From Akkermansiaceae bacterium (GTDB lineage Bacteria > Verrucomicrobiota > Verrucomicrobiia > Verrucomicrobiales > Akkermansiaceae), in assembly GCA_024233135.1 (NCBI GenBank), contig JACKPZ010000029.1, forward strand, positions 1-41,930: a stretch of DNA of 41,930 nucleotides. The letters run 5' to 3'. Of the stretch, positions 23,581 to 32,853 are shown in pieces. Position numbers and translations under genes: made by a program. The notes under the pieces are model-generated. The model was not told where the DNA came from. It ran no database searches and saw only the letters and a list, made by a program, of their open reading frames with translations. Within the stretch, counting starts at the first letter, position 1. Each line of letters starts with the position of its first letter.

Positions 23581-26415
23581 TCAACGAGTGAGGGTGCTGT
23601 CGAGATTGAGCAGGGTGTTGGCGGTGAGGACGAGGGCGGCGTCCTCCGGAGTGGCGGCGAGTTGTTCCGCGAGCGCCGGGTCCTTCTGATAGGTGGCGAG
23701 GGCGTCGGCGTGGAGGGCGGCGAGCTCGTCGAGCATGGCGGGCGCGGCCACGCGCTGGGTGGCGAGCATGACGCCGAAGGACAGCTTCGAACGAAGGTCG
23801 CCCGGGTGGGCGGCGATGCGTTTCGCGAAGGCACGCGCGCCCTCGATGTGGGCGGGATCGTTCATGGTGACGAGCGCCTGCAAGGGAGTGTTCGAAACGA
23901 TGCGCCGCGCGGTGCAGATGTCGCGGGTGGGGCCGTCGAAGGTGAGGAAACCGGGGAAGCCGGAGGTCCGCTTCACATAGGTGTGGAGCGCGCGGCGGTA
24001 GCGGTCCGGTCCCTCCGAGGTGTTCCATTTCGCACCGGAATAGACCGAGCGCCAGACACCGTCCGGCTGGGGAGGAAACACGGGCGGCCCGCCCTCGGGA
24101 CGCGGCGCGAGCAGACCGGAGACGGCGAGCATCTGATCGCGAACCATCTCCGCGCTGAGGCGGTTGCGCGGGCCGCGGGCGAGCAGGCGGTTCTGCGGAT
24201 CGCGGGCGACGAGCACCTCCGGCGCGCGGTGCGTCTGGCGATAGGTGGCGGAGAGGACGATCTCGCGGAGCAGCGATTTCACCGACCAGCGGTGCTCGTT
24301 CTGAAAACGCAGGGCGAGGAAATCGAGCAGCGCCTGGTCCGACGGAAGCGTTCCCGATGTGCCGAAGTCCTCGTTGGTTTCGACGATGCCGATGCCGAAC
24401 AACTCGCTCCACAGGCGGTTCGCCATCACCCGGGCGGTGAGCGGGTTCTTGCCATCGACGAGCCAGCGCGCCATCGCGAGGCGGTCGGCGAATTGTCCGT
24501 CACCACCGGTGAGGAGTTCGGGCAGCCCGGGTTTCACAACGTGCTCCTTGCTGAGGCGGTTGCCGCGGGCGAAAACGCGCGTCTCGCGGATGGCGGCGGG
24601 GAAACGTTCCATCATCACGGGAACGTGGGTGCCCGGGATGGCATTGAGTCCTCCGCGCGCCTCGCGGAGCTCCTTGGCAAGCGCCGCGCGGTCGGGAGAC
24701 GAGGCGAGCTCGGTCCACACGGGATCATTGGAACGATCGATGCGGAAGCGGCGGAGCGAAGTCGCCTGGTTGCCGGTGGTGGAGGCGCCTTGTTTCATCG
24801 AGACCTCGATGCGGGCGTCCGGCGGCGCGGTGACCGCTTCTTTTGCGACGAGCACGAAAGAGACCGGGCCGTTGAGCTTCGGATACTCCCCGAGGTTGCC
24901 GCCGGGATTCGGCTCGCGCGGGCCGCTCATCTTTTCGGCGTAGACGGCGGAAAATGGAATATCCGTGCGCGTCCCGTCGGCGGCGGCGAGCGCGACCTTC
25001 CACTCGGTGACGAGCGATCCGCGCTCGGGCCAGTCCTTCGGATTGTCGCTCTCGGGCAGCACCCCCAGGCGCAGCGCGCGGAAGTCCGCGGCGGGCGCGG
25101 AAACGACATGCGTGCAACCGACCGGCAGCGTGCCCTCGGCGCGGACCGTGCCGTCGGCGGACGCGACGAGTTTGCCGTGCGTCGGGGCGAATCCGTCGAT
25201 GCCGAGCGCGCTCCAGCTTTCCTGCTGGATGAGCGCGGCGCCGGGCGCGTTCAACGCGGCGCGGAGTTCGCGGATGCGGAGTTCGAGGCGGGTGGCTTCG
25301 TCGCGTTTCGCGGCGTCGTTGGCCCACCGCATCTTCGGGAAATCGTCGTCCTGATCGCAATCCTCGGTGCCGTCGAAGAACGCCATGAAACGAAAGTAGT
25401 CGTCGTGCGGAAACGGATCGTACGGATGCGCGTGGCATTGCACGCAGCCGAAAGTGGTGGCCTGCCAAGCGGTCCACGTGGTGTTGATGCGGTCGGTCAC
25501 GGCGGCGACTCGGTATTCCTCGTCGTCGGTGCCGCCTTCGGTATTGGTCTGGGTGTTGCGATGGAAGGCGGAGGCGAGGCGTTGTTCCGCGGTAGGGTTC
25601 GGAAGAAGGTCGCCGGCGAGTTGTTCGATGGTGAACCGGTCGTACGGCATGTCCGCGTTGAACGCGCGGACGACCCAGTCGCGATACGGCCAGATGTCGC
25701 GGTGCGGATCCTTTTCGAAACCCGTGGTGTCCGAGTAGCGGGCGAGGTCGAGCCACATCGCGGCCCAGCGTTCGCCGAAGGCAGGCGTGGCGAGCAGGCG
25801 GTCGACGATGGCGGCACGCGCTGCCTCGGGATCCGCGGCATTCTTCAAATCCGCAAGTTCGGTCTCCGCGGGTGGGAGGCCCGTGAGATCGAAGGAAACA
25901 CGCCGGAGCCACTCTGCGCCATCGGCTTCGGGTGAGGGAGCGAGTTTCTCCCGCTCGAGCCGGGCGAGGACGAAACGGTCGAGCTCCTGCTTCGGCCAGT
26001 CTTTCGAGGAAACATCGGGTGCGGCCTGCGGCGCGGGCGTCACGAACGCCCAGTGCTCCTGCCATTCGGCTCCGGACGCGATCCACGCTTCGAGTTTCGC
26101 GATCTCATCGCTCGACAACGCGGGTCCGTGTTTCGGCGGCGGCATGATCTCGTCGGGGTCGCTGTGACGCACCCGTTTCATCAGCTCCGAGCCCGCGGGA
26201 TCGCCGGGGATCACCGGGATCTTGTCGGACTCCGCGGGTTTCAGCAGCTTGTCGCGATAGACCAAACTCACTCCGCCGGCCTCCTTCACGCCGCCATGGC
26301 ACGAGGTGCAGTGTTTCGTGAAGATCGGCCGGATGTCGCGGTTGAACTCCACCTCCGCCGCGCAGGGGAGGTTGAAAACAAAAATGACGAAACTGCAGGC
26401 ACGAACCGAAAACAC
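23581..26415 (-). CDS. PSCyt1-DUF1549-DUF1553 cytochrome-like protein (copy 1)
   Basis: The product is 944 residues. After a signal (MFSVRACSFVIFVFNLPCAA) comes a planctomycete cytochrome c (PSCyt1) domain with haem motif CTSCH at 36-40 and distal methionine candidates in DEIMPPPKHG. Next is DUF1549 (LDRFVLARLEREKL ... VSFDLTGLPP), with a second CxxCH motif, CVQCHAHPYDP, at 324-328. A beta-rich insert of about 250 residues follows, then DUF1553 (NPLTARVMANRLW ... SNTPLQALVTMNDP). Such proteins are believed to work with DUF1501 partners in periplasmic sugar-polymer breakdown; the haem may carry electrons, but neither is proven. The start is GTG 26415, with TATGGT five bases upstream. The DUF1501 gene follows 40 bp downstream; ribD ends 31 bp upstream. 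Confidence 0.9.
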   Translation of the reverse strand: MFSVRACSFVIFVFNLPCAAEVEFNRDIRPIFTKHCTSCHGGVKEAGGVSLVYRDKLLKPAESDKIPVIPGDPAGSELMKRVRHSDPDEIMPPPKHGPALSSDEIAKLEAWIASGAEWQEHWAFVTPAPQAAPDVSSKDWPKQELDRFVLARLEREKLAPSPEADGAEWLRRVSFDLTGLPPAETELADLKNAADPEAARAAIVDRLLATPAFGERWAAMWLDLARYSDTTGFEKDPHRDIWPYRDWVVRAFNADMPYDRFTIEQLAGDLLPNPTAEQRLASAFHRNTQTNTEGGTDDEEYRVAAVTDRINTTWTAWQATTFGCVQCHAHPYDPFPHDDYFRFMAFFDGTEDCDQDDDFPKMRWANDAAKRDEATRLELRIRELRAALNAPGAALIQQESWSALGIDGFAPTHGKLVASADGTVRAEGTLPVGCTHVVSAPAADFRALRLGVLPESDNPKDWPERGSLVTEWKVALAAADGTRTDIPFSAVYAEKMSGPREPNPGGNLGEYPKLNGPVSFVLVAKEAVTAPPDARIEVSMKQGASTTGNQATSLRRFRIDRSNDPVWTELASSPDRAALAKELREARGGLNAIPGTHVPVMMERFPAAIRETRVFARGNRLSKEHVVKPGLPELLTGGDGQFADRLAMARWLVDGKNPLTARVMANRLWSELFGIGIVETNEDFGTSGTLPSDQALLDFLALRFQNEHRWSVKSLLREIVLSATYRQTHRAPEVLVARDPQNRLLARGPRNRLSAEMVRDQMLAVSGLLAPRPEGGPPVFPPQPDGVWRSVYSGAKWNTSEGPDRYRRALHTYVKRTSGFPGFLTFDGPTRDICTARRIVSNTPLQALVTMNDPAHIEGARAFAKRIAAHPGDLRSKLSFGVMLATQRVAAPAMLDELAALHADALATYQKDPALAEQLAATPEDAALVLTANTLLNLDSTLTR

Positions 26416-26420
26416 GCCGC

Positions 26421-26426
26421 ACCATA
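26421..26426 (-). promoter_or_regulatory. -10-like hexamer before the DUF1549 copy 1 start
   Basis: TATGGT on the minus strand lies 5 nt (GCGGC) before the GTG at 26415, implying a leaderless transcript separate from ribD. No good -35 box is seen. Confidence 0.4.
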
Positions 26427-26446
26427 CGGCATCCGCCGCGGAGTTC

Positions 26447-27517
26447 TCACGACATTTTTCCCGCGCTCCGCATCACCCGCGCGCGGATCCGGACGTCGTC
26501 GCCGAAGCGTTCGAACTCCGCTGCGCCGAGCCGCAGGGCTTCCGGCAGGCCCGCGCCCGCCAGCGCCGGAACGGGTCCGCCGCAAAGCAGTGGGGCGAGA
26601 TAAACGACCACTTCGTCGATGAGTCCGGCCTCGACGAGCGCGGCGGAAAACACGCCGCCGGCCTCGGTCATGCAGCTCAGCACGCCTTGGTCGCGGGCGA
26701 GGCCGCGCAGGGTTTCCGCCGGATCGGCGCGGGGGCGGAGCAAGGTGCGGTCGCGCCATTCGTCCGTGAAAAGCGGAGCATCGCGTGGGAGGGTTTCCGG
26801 CGCATCGGTGAAGACGACGCGCCACGGTTGCGAGCGACCTTCGAGCAGGTCCGCACGGCGGATGGTGAGCGCGGGTTTGTCACGGCGCACGGTTTCGCCG
26901 GTGGTGAGGATGGCGTCGATGGAGGAACGAAGAAGTTGGACGTCGGCACGGGCGGCCTCGCCGGTGAGCCATTGGCCTTCGCCCGGAGGACGGGTGAGGC
27001 GGCCGTCGAGACTCATCGCGGTTTTCCAGATCACCCACGGCAGGCCGGTCTCACGGACCTTGAAGAAGGACCGGAGAATCGTCTCCGCTTCGTCCGCGAG
27101 GACGCCGGATGAAACGGCGATGCCGGCGTTTGTTAGAACGGTGTCGGCGCGGCCGGCATGGTCGGGATTGCGATCGACACAGGCATAGACGACACGCGCG
27201 ATGCCTGCCTCGATGAGTCCGGCGGTGCAGGGCGGCGTCCGGCCGTGGGTGGAGCAGGGCTCGAGCGTGACGTAGGCGGTGGCGCCGCGCACGGCGTCGG
27301 CACCATGTTTCGCCACGGCATCCGCCAGCGCCTCGCGTTCGGCGTGGGGTTTCCCTGCGGCGCGATGCCAGCCGGAGCCGAACAACTCACCATCCTTCAC
27401 GATCACCGCGCCGACGGGCGGATTGGGGGCGGTCCTGCCGATCCCCCTGCGAGCCTCGGCGAGGGCGAGGGACATCCAGTGTTCGTCGGAAGTTTCCATA
27501 GGACCACGATGATTCAT
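26447..27517 (-). CDS. ribD: Riboflavin biosynthesis deaminase/reductase
   Basis: This bifunctional cytoplasmic enzyme deaminates the pyrimidine intermediate made from GTP and then reduces its ribosyl chain with NADPH. The product is 356 residues. The deaminase half has the zinc site HAERE (H58, E60) with LEPCSTHGRTPPC (C88, C97). The reductase half starts near residue 145 (LPWVIWKTAMSLDGRL, GQWLTGEAARADVQLLR) and ends with AGGVFSAALVEAGLIDEVVVY. Length and motif order match RibD. Start ATG 27517 (MNHRGPMETSDEHWM) is 5 nt after the stop of the MscS-type gene; ATG 27499 is an alternative. No FMN riboswitch or other rib gene is near, so expression probably depends on the channel gene's promoter. 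Confidence 0.93.
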   Translation of the reverse strand: MNHRGPMETSDEHWMSLALAEARRGIGRTAPNPPVGAVIVKDGELFGSGWHRAAGKPHAEREALADAVAKHGADAVRGATAYVTLEPCSTHGRTPPCTAGLIEAGIARVVYACVDRNPDHAGRADTVLTNAGIAVSSGVLADEAETILRSFFKVRETGLPWVIWKTAMSLDGRLTRPPGEGQWLTGEAARADVQLLRSSIDAILTTGETVRRDKPALTIRRADLLEGRSQPWRVVFTDAPETLPRDAPLFTDEWRDRTLLRPRADPAETLRGLARDQGVLSCMTEAGGVFSAALVEAGLIDEVVVYLAPLLCGGPVPALAGAGLPEALRLGAAEFERFGDDVRIRARVMRSAGKMS

Positions 27518-27522
27518 GAGAC

Positions 27523-29853
27523 CTATTCTTCATCCTTCGCCATCCGCACTTCGAGAGGCCCCGATACCAAATGCAAGTCCCGTTGCGGGAACGGAATGTT
27601 GACTTCCATCTCGGAGAGCCGTTTCTCGATCATGATGCGCAGGTCGCTGTCGACCACCAGCGCGCTCGCTCCGCAGTGGAGATCGAACCAGTAATAGAGA
27701 CAGAACATCAGCGCGCTGTCGCCAAAGTCCTCGAAGATGACCATCGGCTCCGGATTTTTGCAGACGAGCCCGTGGCGCCCGGCTTCCTCGGCAACGGCCT
27801 CCATGACGCGCCTCGGTGACGAGCCGTATGCCACGCCGACGCGCACCGCACGCCGGATCTTGTTGTCGGTGAGCGTCCAGTTCGTGAAGCGGTTCTCGAG
27901 AAAAACCGAGTTCGGAATGACCGTCTCGACATCGCTCGCCCCCCGCAGCACGGACGATCGCGCGTTGACCTCGACGACCCGGCCGATGATGCCGTCCACA
28001 TCGATCATGTCGCCCACCCGCACCTTGCGTTCGACCAGCACGATGATGCCGCTGATGAAGTTCTTGATGAGTGTCTGGGTGCCGAAGCCGAGGCCAATGG
28101 CGAGCGCGCCGCCGAGCACGGCGAAGACCGTCAGCGGGATTCGCAGCAGATGCAGGGTGGCGAACCCCAGCAACACCGAGACGGCGAGCATCGCCCAGTT
28201 CCGCAAGGTGCGGGCCTGGGCGTCCTCCATCTTTTTGTGACCCACCAGGGTTTTCTGGATGCGGTCGGCGAAACGCGCCGCGATCCAGTAACAAATGAGA
28301 AAGAACAAGCTCGCGCGGATGAGCATCCCCGCGGTGACGGGCACCCGGCCCTTTTGAATCTCCCCGCTGTCGAGTTCGATGGTGTTTTCGAAGCTGAACA
28401 ACTCGAAGTTCCAGATCTTTCCGAAGGCCGCTTTGGCACGCCCCAAGACGTTCTGGATTCCCGGATCCTCTTCCTTCGGCACGGCTTCGTCGAGCCAGCG
28501 GGTCACCATCCGGTCGAGCGATTCGCCGGACTGGATGAGTCGTTGGTACATCGCGATTTTCTCGCCCTTCAGAACGCGCTGCTCGTTGATCAGCGGGAGG
28601 CGGGGATCGTCATCGAGCACCGACGAGGCACGGGCCTCGAGTTTCGTCAGATCGGCGCTGTTGGTGGCGAATTCGTTGCCGAGCGCCGTGACGGCCGCGC
28701 TCAGACGTTCGTGAAAATCCCGGAGGGCCGAAATGTGCCGGGCCCTCTCCTCCGGCGCGATCGCGTTCTGCAGCGCGAGGCGATCCTTGTAGATCTGGAG
28801 GGTCACCGTTTCGAGGTGGGACAGGTTTTCCAGCCCCTCGGCAAGATTCTGGAGCACATCCAGCCGTCCGTCCGCCACCTCCAGACGGAAGCGCGCGAGT
28901 TCCATCCCCACGGGAGTTCCGCCCGCGGCCGCCTCCGCCTCAAGGGCGTCGAGAGACTTCCTTGCCTCTGATTGCGAGATTCTGGCGGCCTTGATGCGGG
29001 CCGCCACCTTGTCCGCCTCCTCGTCCAGTTTCGCTTTCCGCTGTGACGTGATTTTCTCGATGGACCGGATGTCCTCATCGTTGAACCGGAGATGGGACCG
29101 GGCGACCGAGGCCTTCTTGTCCAACAAGACGATCTCCGCCCTCGTCCGCGTGATCGTATCCTCCAGCTTCGAAAGAAGAAGGTTCAGCGCATGAATGCGG
29201 CAGGTGACGAGACGGGTGCGGACGCTGGCGGCCGCCAATCTCCACTTCGCCGCGTCGCGAGCTTCCTCGCCCGCGCTCTCAACTTCGGAAATCCTCTGAC
29301 CCACCAATTGGTCGGCGGCTTTGCCGTCGGCCGTCGCCGTATCGAGCAGATGCTGGTAATTCGACCGGGAGGATTGCGCCGCAGCGAGTTTCCGTTCCGC
29401 CGCGTCCCGCTCGTTGAGCAGCTCGTCGAGCAACAGCACGGAATACGGAGGAGGCTCGTCGAAACCGGTCCATTCGGCCGGATCGATCTGCCGCTTCGCC
29501 TTTGGATCGGATTTCGCCAGATCCGCCTTGTCGGCGATCTGGGTGATCGTGAGCGCGAGGAGTTCGAGATCCCGCTTGTAGCTCTCCAATTCATCGGCGG
29601 AGATGCCGGCGGGCAGGGCCGCGGCGGCACCCGGAGTATCCAGAGACCCGAGTGTCTGGCGCGCCTCCTTCTGCCAGCCGGAGAGCCGTTCCGCCACCTG
29701 TTCCGGAGTTTCTTTCACGCCGGCCTTGGTGCCTGCGGAATCACTCCCCAACACCTTCCGGAGCGCATCGATCTGCGCGGATGCGGGCAGCGTCGCGGCA
29801 AAAGCGGCGGCTGCCGCGAGCAACGGGATCCACTTCGTAGAAAACAATCGCAC
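27523..29853 (-). CDS. Large MscS-family mechanosensitive channel
   Basis: The product is 776 residues. A signal (MRLFSTKWIPLLAAAAAFAATLPASAQ) is followed by roughly 400 residues of predicted coiled-coil in the periplasm (LASSRSNYQHLL-like, RAEIVLLDKKASVARSHL), then a span near residue 490 and more at 540-590. The pore and MscS beta-domain follow (GGALAIGLGFGTQTLIKNF, then RVGDMIDVDGIIGRVVEVN), with a cytoplasmic domain ending near the C-terminus. The long N-terminal part is like MscK/MscM (KefA) channels, which open on osmotic downshock, though it is shorter than theirs. GTG 29853 is preferred to the frame's first GTG at 29937. It begins the signal peptide and has a promoter whose -10 lies 6 nt away, matching the other start-proximal promoters here. 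It heads a run with ribD. Confidence 0.87.
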   Translation of the reverse strand: MRLFSTKWIPLLAAAAAFAATLPASAQIDALRKVLGSDSAGTKAGVKETPEQVAERLSGWQKEARQTLGSLDTPGAAAALPAGISADELESYKRDLELLALTITQIADKADLAKSDPKAKRQIDPAEWTGFDEPPPYSVLLLDELLNERDAAERKLAAAQSSRSNYQHLLDTATADGKAADQLVGQRISEVESAGEEARDAAKWRLAAASVRTRLVTCRIHALNLLLSKLEDTITRTRAEIVLLDKKASVARSHLRFNDEDIRSIEKITSQRKAKLDEEADKVAARIKAARISQSEARKSLDALEAEAAAGGTPVGMELARFRLEVADGRLDVLQNLAEGLENLSHLETVTLQIYKDRLALQNAIAPEERARHISALRDFHERLSAAVTALGNEFATNSADLTKLEARASSVLDDDPRLPLINEQRVLKGEKIAMYQRLIQSGESLDRMVTRWLDEAVPKEEDPGIQNVLGRAKAAFGKIWNFELFSFENTIELDSGEIQKGRVPVTAGMLIRASLFFLICYWIAARFADRIQKTLVGHKKMEDAQARTLRNWAMLAVSVLLGFATLHLLRIPLTVFAVLGGALAIGLGFGTQTLIKNFISGIIVLVERKVRVGDMIDVDGIIGRVVEVNARSSVLRGASDVETVIPNSVFLENRFTNWTLTDNKIRRAVRVGVAYGSSPRRVMEAVAEEAGRHGLVCKNPEPMVIFEDFGDSALMFCLYYWFDLHCGASALVVDSDLRIMIEKRLSEMEVNIPFPQRDLHLVSGPLEVRMAKDEE

Positions 29854-29859
29854 GGGCCG

Positions 29860-29888
29860 AGAGTCGGAGTTTCCCCGGAGCGCATCAA
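29860..29888 (-). promoter_or_regulatory. Predicted promoter of the MscS-type gene
   Basis: On the minus strand TTGATG (29888-29883), a 17-nt spacer and GACTCT (29865-29860) form the pair, followed by CGGCCC and GTG 29853. The spacing again predicts a transcript starting at the codon. Confidence 0.55.
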
Positions 29889-29903
29889 GCGGGAAGAATC
29901 CCT

Positions 29904-29934
29904 TTGAAAACAGGCGGCCCCAGCCACGTATCCT
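29904..29934 (+). promoter_or_regulatory. Predicted promoter of DUF1549 copy 2
   Basis: TTGAAA (29904-29909), a 19-nt spacer and TATCCT (29929-29934) form the pair. The sequence TATCCTCACGCC closely mirrors TAGCCTCGCGCC before fur, but it is followed by GTT (29941) rather than a start codon. The nearest in-frame start is TTG 29956. Confidence 0.4.
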
Positions 29935-29955
29935 CACGCCGTTCCCGTCTTCGTT

Positions 29956-32853
29956 TTGACTCGGTTTCTTCCCACAGCCTCCGCATTCCTCGCCCTGCCC
30001 CCGCTTTTCCTCCTGTCAGGACGTGCGGCGGCGGAGGTCGATTTCGCACGCGATGTCCGGCCGATCCTCAACGCCCATTGCACCGCGTGCCACGGCGGCG
30101 TGAAGGAGGCGGGCGATGTCTCGTTCATCTACCGCGACAAGGCGCTCGGCAAGGGGGAGTCGGGGAAACCGGTGATCGTGCCCGGTGACCCGGACGCTTC
30201 CGAAATGATGCGGCGGATCCTCACGCGGGACCCCGACGACGTGATGCCGAAACCCGAACACGGCCCTCCCCTGCCCGCCGCCGAGGCCGAGACGATCCGC
30301 CAGTGGATCCGCGAAGGCGCGCCGTGGGGCGAACATTGGTCGTTCGTCGCGCCGGCCGCCCATCAGCCACCCGAGGTTGCGCAGAAGGACTGGCCGCGGA
30401 ACGACATCGACCGCTTCGTCCTCGCCCGATTGGAAACGGAAGGGCTCGCACCCTCACCGGAAGCGGACCCCGCTTCGCTGTTGCGCCGCGTTTCGCTCGA
30501 CCTCACCGGACTGCCGCCCACCAAGGAGGACCTCGATCGTTTCCTCGCCGATCCCTCCGAAGCCGCCTACGCCCGCGAGGTGGACCGGCTTCTCGCATCA
30601 CCGCGCTACGGTGAACGCTGGGCGAGCGTGTGGCTGGACCTCGCACGCTACGCCGATTCCGAAGGGCTGGGCGTCGACCGCCGCCGCGAGGTGTGGAAAT
30701 TCCGGGACTGGGTGATCGATGCGTTCAACCGCGACCAGCCCTACGACCAATTCACCATCGACCAACTCGCCGGCGACCTTGTTCCCAACGCCACGCTGGA
30801 TCAAAAGATCGCGACCACCTTCCACCGCCTGACCCAGTCGAACGACGAAGGCGGCACCGATGACGAGGAGTTCCGCGTGGCGGCGGTGATCGACCGCGTC
30901 AACACCACATGGGAGGTCTGGCAAGGACTCACGATGGGCTGCGTGCAGTGCCACAGCCACCCTTACGAACCGATCGAACACGAGGAGTATTTCTCGTTCA
31001 TGGCCTTCTTCAACCAAAGCGCCGACGCCGATCTCACGGAAAACCTGCCGCTGCTTCCGGTGCCGTTGGATCCGGCGAGACATGAGGAGGCGAGTGGATT
31101 GTTAGAGAGAATCGGGCGACTCGAAAACGAATCGTTCACCCGGTGCGACGAGATCGACCAAGCCACCCGTTGGGCGCCGGCGTCAATCGTCCAAGCCGAT
31201 GCCGACAAGGCGAAACTGCGGATCGACACCAGCGCCGGCCACCCGGAATACCGGGCCGATCCAAACGCCGCGGGAGGGGCCGTCTACCGGCTCACGCTGA
31301 CCGCACCCGCATCGTTGTCGAAACTCACCGCGCTGCGGCTCGAGTTTCTGCCGGAAAACGAGGAGTCCGCCCGCCACACACCGGAATGGGGCGCGATTCT
31401 GAAGCGGTTCCAACTCCAGGTTTCCGATGGAAACGGAAAGCCGAAGCCGGTTGCGATCGCGGAGATTATTGCGGACGAAGCCCACCCGCTGTTCGATCCG
31501 AACGGATCGATCAAGGGCAGCGACCGCGGCTGGGGAACCTACTCGAAAACCTTCGGCCCGCGCCATTGCACCATCGTACTCGCCGAAGCTCTGCCGCTCT
31601 CTCCGGACACCCGCTTGCTCGCCACGCTGACGAACGGACCATCAATCATCGCGAGTTTCCCGATGACTTCGAAACGCGGCCGCTTGTTTCTAACGGATGA
31701 CGACGCGTGGACTCGGCATATCTCCGATCCCGCGACGCTTGAGCGGAAGAAACATCTCGCGGCGGCGCGCGAGGCGCTCAAACGCATTCCATCCACCCGG
31801 CTGCCGGTCATGCGCGAACGCGATCCACGCCATCCACGCGAGACCCGCGTCTTCGTCCGCGGCAACTGGCTGGACAAGGGCGAGCTTGTTTCGCCCGGAA
31901 CGCCCGCGCTGTTCCCGCCCTTCGATCCCAAGGGCGAGCCGCCGCGCCTGGCAATGGCCCGTTGGATCGCCTCGTCGGAAAACCCGCTCACCGCCCGCGT
32001 CGCGGTGAACCGTTTCTGGCTCGAACTCTTCGGCACCGGGATCGTTCCGACGCCCGAAGACTTCGGCTCCGCCGGCGAGCCGCCGACCCACCCCGAGCTG
32101 CTCGACACGCTCGCATTCCGCTTTTCCGGAGAGATGCGCTGGAGCATGAAGTCGCTGCTCCGCGAGATCGTCACCAGCGCCACCTATCGGCAGTCGGCGA
32201 AGGTTTCCTCGGATCTTGCCGCGCGCGACCCCGGAAACCGACTGCTCGCCCGCGGTCCGCGCCAGCGGGTGACCGCCGAGATGGCGCGCGACGCCACGCT
32301 TGCCGCCGCGGGACTGCTTTCGGACAAATCCGGCGGTCCTCCCGTCCACCCGCCGCTCCCCGACGGCGTGTGGAAACCCTTCGTCGCCGGCGACCGCTGG
32401 CAGACACCGGAAGAGGGCGGCGAAGACCGCTACCGGCGCTCGCTCTACACCTACTGGAAACGTAGTATTCCGTATCCGGTCTTTGTCGCGTTCGACTCTC
32501 CGACCCGCGAGCTGTGCTCGAAACGGCGGATGGTTTCCAACACCCCGCTGCAGGCGCTCTTCCTGCTCAACGATCCCGCCTTCTCGGAAGCCGCTTCCGC
32601 CCTCGCCCGCCGGATGAACCATGAAACCACCGGCGACCTCGACGCGAAACTCGCCGCGGGTTACCGTGCCACGACCTCGCGAACACCCACGCCCGACCGC
32701 CTCGACGAACTCCGCAAGCTCCATACCGAGATGAAGGCGCGCTACACTTCCGAGCCCGACCTCATGCGCGAGATCGCCGACAACCCGGACGACGCCGCCT
32801 TCACCGTCGTCGCCTCGGTCCTCCTCAACCTCGACGAAGCCGTCTGCCGATGA
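29956..32853 (+). CDS. PSCyt1-DUF1549-DUF1553 cytochrome-like protein (copy 2)
   Basis: The product is 965 residues with the same layout as the minus-strand copy at 23581-26415: signal peptide, PSCyt1 haem motif CTACH at 42-46, DUF1549 with a second motif CVQCHSHPYEP at 329-333, a beta-rich insert (LTALRLEFLPENEESARHT and following), and DUF1553 (NPLTARVAVNRFWLELFGTG ... SNTPLQALFLLNDP). The two copies share phrases throughout but differ in the insert, which suggests different substrates. No ATG or GTG lies in a suitable place. TTG 29956 gives a proper signal (LTRFLPTASAFLALPPLFLL) and is taken as the start with some doubt. Its stop overlaps the DUF1501 ATG in ATGA (32850-32853), so the pair is translationally coupled, more tightly than copy 1. 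Confidence 0.88.
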   Translation: MTRFLPTASAFLALPPLFLLSGRAAAEVDFARDVRPILNAHCTACHGGVKEAGDVSFIYRDKALGKGESGKPVIVPGDPDASEMMRRILTRDPDDVMPKPEHGPPLPAAEAETIRQWIREGAPWGEHWSFVAPAAHQPPEVAQKDWPRNDIDRFVLARLETEGLAPSPEADPASLLRRVSLDLTGLPPTKEDLDRFLADPSEAAYAREVDRLLASPRYGERWASVWLDLARYADSEGLGVDRRREVWKFRDWVIDAFNRDQPYDQFTIDQLAGDLVPNATLDQKIATTFHRLTQSNDEGGTDDEEFRVAAVIDRVNTTWEVWQGLTMGCVQCHSHPYEPIEHEEYFSFMAFFNQSADADLTENLPLLPVPLDPARHEEASGLLERIGRLENESFTRCDEIDQATRWAPASIVQADADKAKLRIDTSAGHPEYRADPNAAGGAVYRLTLTAPASLSKLTALRLEFLPENEESARHTPEWGAILKRFQLQVSDGNGKPKPVAIAEIIADEAHPLFDPNGSIKGSDRGWGTYSKTFGPRHCTIVLAEALPLSPDTRLLATLTNGPSIIASFPMTSKRGRLFLTDDDAWTRHISDPATLERKKHLAAAREALKRIPSTRLPVMRERDPRHPRETRVFVRGNWLDKGELVSPGTPALFPPFDPKGEPPRLAMARWIASSENPLTARVAVNRFWLELFGTGIVPTPEDFGSAGEPPTHPELLDTLAFRFSGEMRWSMKSLLREIVTSATYRQSAKVSSDLAARDPGNRLLARGPRQRVTAEMARDATLAAAGLLSDKSGGPPVHPPLPDGVWKPFVAGDRWQTPEEGGEDRYRRSLYTYWKRSIPYPVFVAFDSPTRELCSKRRMVSNTPLQALFLLNDPAFSEAASALARRMNHETTGDLDAKLAAGYRATTSRTPTPDRLDELRKLHTEMKARYTSEPDLMREIADNPDDAAFTVVASVLLNLDEAVCR

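Noticed and set aside
23341..25935. 864-codon open frame antisense to DUF1549/DUF1501
   Set aside because: It spans two well-recognised genes on the other strand and has Arg/Gly/Glu-rich sequence typical of antisense frames in high-GC DNA.
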